From: Sulfidibacter corallicola
GTDB lineage: Bacteria; Acidobacteriota; Holophagae; Acanthopleuribacterales; Acanthopleuribacteraceae
Assembly (NCBI RefSeq): GCF_017498545.1
Contig: NZ_CP071793.1
Coordinates: 11,092,256-11,156,255 of the forward strand
DNA length: 64,000 bases
Reading direction: 5' to 3'
Position numbers and translations under genes: made by a program. The notes beneath the pieces are model-generated. The model made no database searches and had not been told where the DNA came from. It saw only the letters and a list, made by a program, of their open reading frames with translations. Shown piece after piece: positions 53,915 through 61,660 of the stretch. The first letter of the stretch is position 1, and every line of letters begins with the position of its first letter.

Positions 53915-56900
53915 ATGACACGCGTATTCACTAGAAATCTGATCTTCATTATATGTGTATGGGTCGGCTTCGGCTCGTTCGGCCTGCTCGCCCAGGTGGA
54001 TTTGGCCATTTCGGTTTCACCCAGCCCGGCACGGGTCGGGGAAATGCTGGACTTGGAGTTCACCGTGGTGAACGGCGGTGCGTTCGACCGTCAGGATCTC
54101 ACGCTCGTGTTCGATCATCCGCAGGGGCTCGAATCCATCTCGGAAAGCTTGATCGACGGCGACTGCCCCAGCACCACTTGCGAACCAGGTGAGCAAATGT
54201 CGTTTCAAATCAGCTCTTTGCCGGCGGGTGAGGGCATCACCTTCTCTGTGCCGATGCGTGCGGCGGACAGTGCCGACGGCACCCAGATCACCTTGGAAGC
54301 CGAAGTCCTGGACGACGAAACCGTTCAGGCGACCGCCACGGCGACCCTGAACGTGGCTGACCGATTCCTCGAATTGGCCCTGACCGAAAACCGGGACCCG
54401 GTGGCTCCGGGCGGGACCATCGACTACACCCTGACCTACGGCCTCGTGGACACGAGCCTCGGGGCCGCCGGGGTCGTCCTGGATTTCGAGATTCCGGAGG
54501 GCACCCAGGTGCTCTCGGCGGACGGCGGGCAACAGACGGTGGGTCACGTGACCTGGCAGTTGGGGAACCTTAACCCGGGCCAGAGCGGCGAACGCCTGGT
54601 GAGGCTTCAAATCGACGAGGGCCAGGGACTGGGCACGATCCTGACCGCGCGGGCCTCGCTGGAGGACGGCGGCGGCGGTGCCGTCACGTACACCGCGGAT
54701 ACCCGCGTTGCGGCCGCGACACCACTGCAGGTGGTCGTAACCGCGAGCCCCGATCCCGTGCGTCCGGGCGAAACCCTGGATTTGGAACTGACCGCCACCA
54801 ACACCGGCGATACCGCCGTGAGCGGGGTCTCCCTGGTGTTGGAGATTCCGTCCCACTTCGCCTCCCTGGCGGAGTCCCTGTTCGACGGCGATTGCCACAG
54901 CACGACCTGCGAGACCCGCGAGCGGGCGATCTTCGCCATCGGTGAATTGGCCGCGGGTGAAGGGGTCCAGTTCTCGATTCCGGCCCGAGTGGACTCGGAC
55001 ACGGACGATGGCTCCGTGACGCTGTTCGAGGTCGAGCTCCACGCCAACAACGGGGTTCAAATGGAGACCGGTGCGGCGATTCGCGTCCAAAACGACAGGG
55101 TGCTCGAACTGGCGCTCGTCGAGGATCGCGACCCCGTCCAGCCTGGCGAAGTGTTCACCTATTCCCTGACCTACGGAATCCTGGAAACCAGCGCCGGTTC
55201 CCCGGACACGGTCCTCACGCTGTACCCGCCGCCGGAGGTCTCGGTGTTGTCGACCCCCGAGGGTGCGACCCTGGACGGAAACAGGGTCAGCTTCGATTTG
55301 GGTAACCTGAACCTGGGCAGCAGCGGCCAATTGGATGTCCTCGTGCAGGTCGATCAGGGCACGCCGGCGGGGCAAAGCCTGATGGCGGTCGCCGAATTGG
55401 TCAACGGGGACGGCGATCACAACGAGGTCCGCATCGAGACGGCCTCGCGGGTGCGAGAGCGTTTCCCGCTGGCGCTGGGCATCGTGGCCAGTCCCGACCC
55501 GATTCGTCGCGGCGAAACCATGGATCTGGAAATCACCGTGACCAACAACGACGACCGCGAGCGAACCGGGATCACCGTCACCCTGGAAGTGCCGGACCAC
55601 ATCGCCTCGCTATCGGAATCTCTGTTCGACGGCGATTGCCACAGCACGACCTGCGAAACCCGCGAGCGCGCCACCTTTTCGGTCGGAACCCTGCCCGCAG
55701 GAAAAGGCTTCACCTACTCGGTGCCCATGCGAATCGTGGACACCGCCCTGAACGGCACCGTCACGACCTTCGAAGCCGAACTCGTCGACAGCACGGGCGT
55801 CCAACGGGAAAGCGCCACCTCGCTCCGGGTGGACCAACGACGCACGCTCGAAATGGCCCTGGTCGCCGATCGCGATCCGGCAGCCCCCGGCGATCGGATC
55901 ACTTACACGGTGACCTACGGCCTGCTCTCCAGCGGAAATGGCGTCGCCGGCAACACGCTGACGCTCGCGATCCCCGAGGGTACCCAGTTCGTTTCCGCAT
56001 CGCACGGCGGCCGATTCAACGAGGGCCGCGTGACCTGGACCCCGGGCACCATGAACCCGGGCGACTCGGCCGAGGTTCGAGCGACCGTCGAAGTGAACGA
56101 CGAGGTGACCCTCGGCTCGCAACTCTGGGCCCAAGCCGAGCTCAGTGGTCCCAATTCCGTGCCGCCACAACTCCGTCACGAAACCCTCACGCGCGTGGAA
56201 CCGGTGCTGCCCTTGGAACTACGCTTGACCGCCAGCCCGGATCCCCTGGCACCCAACGAATACGCCGACGTCCTACTGACCGTCACCAATACCGGCGCCT
56301 TCGATCGTAGCGGCCTCGTCGCCAGCCTGACCTGGCCCGACCACCTGGCATCGCTCTCCGAAAATCACTTCGCGGGCGACTGTGCCAGCACCAGTTGCGA
56401 GACTCGGGAACGGGCCCTGTTCGACATCGGCACCCTACCCGCCGGCGAAGGCGTCGTGTTCTCGCTGCCGCCCCAAATCGCCGACGGCACCCTGGATGGC
56501 ACGGTTCTGACCCTGGATGCGGAAGTGGGCGACACCAGCGGCGACCTGCGCCGAACCGGCGCCAACGTGGCGGTCAAGAGTGATCGAGCCCTGGACATCG
56601 GTCTGGTGAGCATGGGTGATCCGGTGCAGGCCGGCACCATGCTGACCTATCAACTCCGATTCGGCAGCTTCCAAAACGCGGATCCGTTGGCCGGTGGCTC
56701 GATCGAATTCGATCTTCCGGATGGCACCGAACTGGTGGAAGCGGTGAACGGCGCCATGGGTTGTAACCAAGTGACTTGGCAGAGTTGCGACCTGGATCCA
56801 GGCGATACAAGTGCCCATCTGGTGACCGTGGCGGTGGCGCCGGACCTGCCGCTCGGCACCTTGTTGGAAGCCAGCGTCAGTGTCGGCGAAGCCACCGACC

Positions 56901-57508
56901 CCTTTTCCCAGGTCCGTGCGCGTGCCGTGACCCGCGTGGGCGAGGTGGCGCCGCTCCAGTTGACCCTCGACGCGGTTCCGGATCGCGTGGATCCGGGCGA
57001 CCTCCTGAGCCTGTCCTTCTCGGTCACCAACACCACCGCCTTCAACCGCAGCGGGGTCTTGGCTTGGATCGAATACCCTCCGCAGCTCGCGTCGATTGCC
57101 GAGAGCCAGACCGGCGGCGACTGCATCTCGACCACCTGTGAGGTTCCCGAACGGGTTTTCTACGACTTGGACGTACTGCAGGGCGGTGAAACGCAACAGT
57201 TCGACTTCGACCCGACCGTGCTGGAGACGGTCACACCGGGCACCATCCTGCACATCAACCTCTTCGTGGAGGACAGCACCGGGTTCAAGGCCGCGTCCAA
57301 CCACCTGGTACAAATCGGTGGCGACGCCATCGCCTGCGATCCGCCGGACGACTCGGGCATCGATATGGACGACTTCCGCGGCGCCCTGTCGGATTGGCTG
57401 CGAACGGGGGCACCCAACTTCGTGTTCGCGGACCATGACGGCAGCGGCAACGTGGATGTCTTGGACTACACCGCCTTGGCCGACGAGCTGCCTCCGATTT
57501 GTCCCTGA
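53915..57508 (+). CDS. Giant secreted protein of DUF11-like repeats with EF-hand tail
   Basis: 1197 residues from the ATG at 53915 with GGGAGG eight bases upstream (an ATG at 53909 is too close to that site). Signal peptide: RNLIFIICVWVGFGSFGLLA. Four full units of about 215 residues and a fifth partial one follow, each built of two DUF11/CARDB-like beta sandwiches. The first half carries 'SPDPVRPGETLDLELT' and a cysteine pair in 'DGDCHSTTCETRER' (five occurrences); the second carries 'DPVAPGGTIDYTLTYG' and 'LGNLNPGQSG'. The C-terminus, 'DHDGSGNVDVLDYTALADEL', is an EF-hand/dockerin-like calcium loop. It is probably a cell-surface or matrix protein. Two units are nearly identical in DNA (near 54880 and 55615), showing recent duplication. 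Confidence 0.82.
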   Translation: MTRVFTRNLIFIICVWVGFGSFGLLAQVDLAISVSPSPARVGEMLDLEFTVVNGGAFDRQDLTLVFDHPQGLESISESLIDGDCPSTTCEPGEQMSFQISSLPAGEGITFSVPMRAADSADGTQITLEAEVLDDETVQATATATLNVADRFLELALTENRDPVAPGGTIDYTLTYGLVDTSLGAAGVVLDFEIPEGTQVLSADGGQQTVGHVTWQLGNLNPGQSGERLVRLQIDEGQGLGTILTARASLEDGGGGAVTYTADTRVAAATPLQVVVTASPDPVRPGETLDLELTATNTGDTAVSGVSLVLEIPSHFASLAESLFDGDCHSTTCETRERAIFAIGELAAGEGVQFSIPARVDSDTDDGSVTLFEVELHANNGVQMETGAAIRVQNDRVLELALVEDRDPVQPGEVFTYSLTYGILETSAGSPDTVLTLYPPPEVSVLSTPEGATLDGNRVSFDLGNLNLGSSGQLDVLVQVDQGTPAGQSLMAVAELVNGDGDHNEVRIETASRVRERFPLALGIVASPDPIRRGETMDLEITVTNNDDRERTGITVTLEVPDHIASLSESLFDGDCHSTTCETRERATFSVGTLPAGKGFTYSVPMRIVDTALNGTVTTFEAELVDSTGVQRESATSLRVDQRRTLEMALVADRDPAAPGDRITYTVTYGLLSSGNGVAGNTLTLAIPEGTQFVSASHGGRFNEGRVTWTPGTMNPGDSAEVRATVEVNDEVTLGSQLWAQAELSGPNSVPPQLRHETLTRVEPVLPLELRLTASPDPLAPNEYADVLLTVTNTGAFDRSGLVASLTWPDHLASLSENHFAGDCASTSCETRERALFDIGTLPAGEGVVFSLPPQIADGTLDGTVLTLDAEVGDTSGDLRRTGANVAVKSDRALDIGLVSMGDPVQAGTMLTYQLRFGSFQNADPLAGGSIEFDLPDGTELVEAVNGAMGCNQVTWQSCDLDPGDTSAHLVTVAVAPDLPLGTLLEASVSVGEATDPFSQVRARAVTRVGEVAPLQLTLDAVPDRVDPGDLLSLSFSVTNTTAFNRSGVLAWIEYPPQLASIAESQTGGDCISTTCEVPERVFYDLDVLQGGETQQFDFDPTVLETVTPGTILHINLFVEDSTGFKAASNHLVQIGGDAIACDPPDDSGIDMDDFRGALSDWLRTGAPNFVFADHDGSGNVDVLDYTALADELPPICP

Positions 57509-57537
57509 ATCGATAGACTGTCCTTCCTCCAGGGCTC

Positions 57538-57604
57538 GGGGCGGATCTTCGCCGGGCACGGCACGCGCGTGTGCGCCGTCGCTCGGGGGGACCCGCCCCT
57601 TTCT
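57538..57604 (+). terminator. Possible terminator after repeat-protein gene
   Basis: GGGGCGG (57538-57544) pairs with CCGCCCC (57593-57599), enclosing a smaller inner hairpin, and TTTCTC follows. Position about 30 bases past the stop fits a terminator, but the loop is long. Confidence 0.35.
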
Positions 57605-57708
57605 CGTCAGGAGATCCATCCCGCCGGGCCTCGACCGATCCCGTGGGAACCTAAAAAAGAACGTTCTCAACAAAAGCCAACAATGGTGTGGACGGTCGCA
57701 GATACTAG

Positions 57709-58005
57709 GACGAGCGGCTTTGGAAACGGGACAACGTCTCGGTTGGGCGCGCCTATCCGGTGCGGATGGGGCGCGACCGAGCCAAGGTCACCAGTTACGA
57801 CGAGGAAACCAACAGCCTGTTCATCGCCAAACCGGAAGGCAGCGAGATCGTGATCGAAGTCTACGACTCGGACGGCTGAGGCAGTGACGACTTCATGGTC
57901 AGCATCGCCTTCACGCGCTACGCGGGAGAAAGCCGTGACGAGCATCGGGCGCTGACATCGAACGGCGACGCCCGGATCTCTTTCACGGTGGATTGCGTCC
58001 AGTAA
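57709..58005 (+). pseudogene. 3' remnant of a secreted-protein gene with in-frame TGA
   Basis: Read in one frame from just past a TAG at 57706, the stretch gives a protein-like sequence: 'RAYPVRMGRDRAKVTSYDEE', 'SLFIAKPEGSEIVIEVYDSD', then G-stop-G, and 'SDDFMVSIAFTRYAGESRDE' with 'DARISFTVDCVQ' before a TAA at 58003. The TGA probably replaced TGG or a similar codon. No start codon or ribosome binding site lies at the front. A clear terminator follows. This is best explained as the end of a decayed gene of the beta-sandwich surface-protein type common here; the 5' part is lost. Confidence 0.6.
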
Positions 58006-58034
58006 CCCGCCACATTCGACATCAACGTTCCCAG

Positions 58035-58075
58035 AGGCCCACCGCGTTCACCACCGGTGGGCCTTTCTGGTTTTG
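58035..58075 (+). terminator. Intrinsic terminator after the remnant
   Basis: AGGCCCACCG (58035-58044) and CGGTGGGCCT (58055-58064) form a perfect 10-bp stem with a 10-base loop, followed by TTCTGGTTTTG. It lies 30 bases past the TAA of the pseudogene, supporting that a gene once ended here. Confidence 0.75.
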
Positions 58076-58555
58076 TTCACTGCCGAAAGCAGGTGGTCCA
58101 TCGACGCCAGCGACGCTCGAAAGGCCGGAGCTCGCGCCATATCACCGTGGATCCACGACGACAAGGGAAGTCCGGGACCGGAGCGACAGACGGTAAGTGC
58201 GTTTCGACTGCACCTCAACCCGTTGCGATGACTGGACTTCTCATCATTGGAATCCGACGGTTGGGTTTTTTCCTATATAATGGGAGCTGTCCTGTCCCGG
58301 AGGGTTCCATCAGCTCATGACTCGAATCCGTTTGCCTCATGCCCCTTTCGATATCCTCGGTCCTTTTTTGCACACAGTTATTCGCTCGGCAAACCGTGAT
58401 CCGCGTCACATTTTCTCCTTTTACTTCTCGAAAATGGAACTCCCTTTCACCTCGTCACCCTTTCTCCACTTTTTCTCCAATTTTGGCGGAGATATTGGGT
58501 TCAGGAGTCGGCGTTCCGCATCCAGCCACTCAGGCGGCGCCACTCGAGGTGAACT
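58076..58555. other. Leader region of the second kinase gene
   Basis: No gene seen. A CTATATAATGGGAG motif with TATAAT at 58276-58281 lies about 275 bases before the kinase start; the -35 is not evident. If used, it gives a long 5' leader. Confidence 0.35.
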
Positions 58556-61444
58556 ATGGCCGAGTCGATCAAATACTCGAATGCCCGAATGAAGGTCCTC
58601 GATGACCTGGGCTTGAAGGTAGAACCACACTGGCGTGAACGGAAAGGCGAACAAGCCGGCTCTGACGATACGGAGACCACCCTGAAAGGCACTGCACCCC
58701 AAAGCCCATCGGGCCAAGAACCGGAACCCAGACGACCTCGCCGCACAGACGAAGACCCCGAAGGGTATCGCGGTAAGATGGTCGGCCCCTATCGACTCGA
58801 ACGCGAACTGGGTCGAGGCGGCATGGGTACCGTCTATTTGGCGATTCGCGACGACGAAGGCTTCAAAATGAAGGTGGCGGTCAAACTAATCCGCCAGGAA
58901 CGCGGTTCGGAAAAAATCATTCAACGCTTCCTCCACGAGCGACGCATCCTCGCCGATCTGCAGCACGCCAACATCGCGACCCTGATCGACGGTGGCACCA
59001 CCGAAGAGGGCCTGCCCTACCTGGTCATGGAGTACGTGGAAGGCGAACCGATCGACAGTTATTGCCGCAATCAGCGACTCACCATTCGCAAACGTCTGGA
59101 ATTGTTCATCAAAGTATGCCGCGCGGTGGAATTCACCCACCGCAACGGCGTAATCCACCGCGACCTGAAACCCAGCAACATCATGGTCACGGACGATGGC
59201 GAACCGATCCTCCTGGACTTCGGCATCGCCAAGATCTTGGATACGCCCCACGAAGAGCGCCTCACCCAGCCCGGCGACTTCATCATGACGCCCGAATACG
59301 CCAGCCCGGAACAGGTCATGGGCCAAACACCCGACGAGAAAACCGATCTGTACGCGCTGGGTGTGTTGCTTTACGAGTTACTGACCGACGCGCCCCCTTA
59401 TTCTTTCGAAAATCGCTCGATCGGCGAGATCCAAAGCAAAATCTGCTATACCGATCCGGTCAAACCGAGTGTGAGAATTCGCGAGCTGGAAAAGAAAGGC
59501 ACGATCCGCTTCGATTCCACCACCTGGAGCGAGGACACGAAACAGCGGGAACGCCTGCTCGCCGGCGATTTGGACTCCATCGTCCTGAAGGCGCTGCGCA
59601 AGGAACCCGAACACCGCTACCAATCACTGAACGTCCTGTCCGACGACCTGCAACGCTACCTGGCCGGCTTCCCCGTCAAGGCTCGTGGCACCGCCTGGAG
59701 CTACCGCGCCGGTAAATTCGCCCGGCGCCATCGCTGGTGGATCACCGCCGCCTCGGTGTTCGCCGTGTTGCTCGTGGGCTTCTATACCTACGTCAACTAC
59801 CGAGAATGGGAACTCGCCGCCACGAAGCAGGCGGAACAACAACAGCGCGAGGAGGCGGAGCAGGCCAAAGCGGAAGCGCGACTGCTGGCGGCCAAGGCCG
59901 AGCGAGAACGCCAACAGGCCCGCGAGGCCTCGGCTGAAAAGGCACGTGCCGAGCAGGAAAAAGAGCTCGCCGAGCAAGAACACGAAGAAGAACGCAAGGC
60001 GCTGAAAGAGGAACGGGATCGAGCGCGGTTGGCATGGGCGGAAGCACAAAAGGCCCGCGCCGAGGCGGAAGCCGAACAGGCCGCGGCCGAAGAGGCTCGC
60101 CAAGCCGAAGCGGAACTGCGTCGCAAGGCCGCCGAGGAACGCGAACGGGCCAAGCAAGCGATGGAAGAGGCGATGGCCGCCCGCAAGGAAGCGGAACGCC
60201 AGAAGCTGCTGGCGGAACAGGAACTGGGTTCTTCTCGCCAAATGGTCAAGATCATGGATTCGCTGTTCCAGGAAGCGGGTACGTCACCGGTCTCGGTGAA
60301 CCGGATTCTCGCCAAAAGTTCGGCCATCGGCAGCGCGGAAACCACCGAGGTTCAGCAGATCCAGGCGCGCCTGATGAACCTGACCGGTGTGGTCTATCTC
60401 TCTCGCGGTCGTTATGACGCGGCCGACCCCCTGCTGTTCAAGAGCTTGGAATTGCGTCAAAGCGTGGAAGCGCCGAACGACGAGGAAACGGCCACCAGCC
60501 TCTCCAACATGGGCTACCTGCGCTACCTCCAGGGACGCTTCCAGGAATCGGAAATGTACTACGGCCAAGCGCTGAGCATGCGGCGCCAGCTTTTCGGCGA
60601 CAACCACATCAAAATCGCGGGCATTCTCAGCAAGATGGCGATGCTCTCCCGCCGCCAAGGTCAGTACAAGACGGCTTGGAACCTGTTCAAGCAGTCGCTG
60701 ACCATGCAGCGCGGCATCCTGGGCGACAAAGACCCCTCGGTCGCGGAGACCTTGGCCAACATGGCGGCCCTCCACTTCGAAGTGGGTCACAACGACAAAG
60801 CTGTCGAAATGCAGCAGATGAGTGTTCAGGTGCTGACATCGGCCTACGGCATCGAAAGTGCCGAGGTCGCCGGCGCCCTCTCGAAAATTCAAGTGTACTG
60901 CTGCCAGAACGCCGCGGATGTCGCCTCCGAGCGAATCATGCCCCGGGACATCCGCAACCAATTGCTGGCCGGTGAAGACGAGGCGATCCTGAACCGAATC
61001 AACAATTACGCGGCCGCTCTCGGCGATCCGAACGGCGTCCCGTTACCGGCGGAACTGACGACCCAGCCCCCGCCGGGCGGCGGCGCACCGCCCCCGCCAG
61101 GTCCGGACGGTGGCGCCCCACCGCCCCCTCAGCCCAACAACCAGGCCCAGGGCGGAAACGGCGGTAACGGTGGCGGCGGTGGCAACCAGGCCTCCAACAA
61201 CAACCGGGACCAGGGATCGCGTGGCGGCGATCGCGGGCCACGAGACGGCAAGGGCCAACCCGGAAAGGGCAACAAGTCCGGCGATGCCTCGAAGAACATG
61301 GACCGCCAGAAGAACTTCAATCCCATGGGCAACACCCCCCAAAAGAACGGTGGGCAGCTCGGTGGTGGCCAGTTGGGTGGCGGCGCTCCGAAGGGCGGCG
61401 GTCCCCGCGGCGGTGGCGGCGGCGGTGGTGGGCGCAAGCATTGA
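58556..61444 (+). CDS. Serine/threonine protein kinase with coiled coil, TPR and P/G-rich tail
   Basis: 962 residues; GAGGT six bases before the ATG. A 77-residue charged N-terminus precedes the kinase domain: GRGGMG (86-91), Lys110 in VAVKL, HRDLKPSN (201-208), DFG (221-223) and 'TPEYASPEQV', so it should be active. One membrane helix is at about 393-412 ('WWITAASVFAVLLVGFYTYV'). Outside the membrane come a 140-residue Glu/Ala/Arg-rich coiled coil (about 415-555), TPR units (about 600-790; 'TSLSNMGYLRYLQGRFQESE') and a 130-residue low-complexity tail of PPPPG, GGNGGN and GQLGGG blocks. The tail resembles secreted or matrix-binding linkers. It is monocistronic. The kinase is likely a membrane sensor. 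Confidence 0.92.
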   Translation: MAESIKYSNARMKVLDDLGLKVEPHWRERKGEQAGSDDTETTLKGTAPQSPSGQEPEPRRPRRTDEDPEGYRGKMVGPYRLERELGRGGMGTVYLAIRDDEGFKMKVAVKLIRQERGSEKIIQRFLHERRILADLQHANIATLIDGGTTEEGLPYLVMEYVEGEPIDSYCRNQRLTIRKRLELFIKVCRAVEFTHRNGVIHRDLKPSNIMVTDDGEPILLDFGIAKILDTPHEERLTQPGDFIMTPEYASPEQVMGQTPDEKTDLYALGVLLYELLTDAPPYSFENRSIGEIQSKICYTDPVKPSVRIRELEKKGTIRFDSTTWSEDTKQRERLLAGDLDSIVLKALRKEPEHRYQSLNVLSDDLQRYLAGFPVKARGTAWSYRAGKFARRHRWWITAASVFAVLLVGFYTYVNYREWELAATKQAEQQQREEAEQAKAEARLLAAKAERERQQAREASAEKARAEQEKELAEQEHEEERKALKEERDRARLAWAEAQKARAEAEAEQAAAEEARQAEAELRRKAAEERERAKQAMEEAMAARKEAERQKLLAEQELGSSRQMVKIMDSLFQEAGTSPVSVNRILAKSSAIGSAETTEVQQIQARLMNLTGVVYLSRGRYDAADPLLFKSLELRQSVEAPNDEETATSLSNMGYLRYLQGRFQESEMYYGQALSMRRQLFGDNHIKIAGILSKMAMLSRRQGQYKTAWNLFKQSLTMQRGILGDKDPSVAETLANMAALHFEVGHNDKAVEMQQMSVQVLTSAYGIESAEVAGALSKIQVYCCQNAADVASERIMPRDIRNQLLAGEDEAILNRINNYAAALGDPNGVPLPAELTTQPPPGGGAPPPPGPDGGAPPPPQPNNQAQGGNGGNGGGGGNQASNNNRDQGSRGGDRGPRDGKGQPGKGNKSGDASKNMDRQKNFNPMGNTPQKNGGQLGGGQLGGGAPKGGGPRGGGGGGGGRKH

Positions 61445-61573
61445 GCCCACCAAAGGCACGAATACACACGAAAGTACCTTGAACCACCCCGGAACCATTT
61501 CTCCGACTTCCCGGTTTAACCTACCGAGAAACAAGAAATTGAATCTCCAAGGCCTTCCCATGAGCGATCGCCT

Positions 61574-61633
61574 CACTGGGCAGGCCATGGTGGGCATTGC
61601 CTTTTCGTGTCCTTTCGTGTTTTTCGTGGACAG
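61574..61633 (+). repeat. 60-bp interspersed repeat, copy 2
   Basis: Matches 42866-42925 in orientation and length with nine mismatches by eye. It lies between the kinase stop and the stop of the convergent surface-protein gene, 27 bases from the latter. Confidence 0.6.
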
Positions 61634-61660
61634 AAAAGGCCCTACCCACCTGAATCGAAG

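Noticed and set aside
54017..55600. A 527-residue open frame antisense to the repeat protein
   Set aside because: It reflects the repeats of the sense gene in reverse; no start signal or motif.
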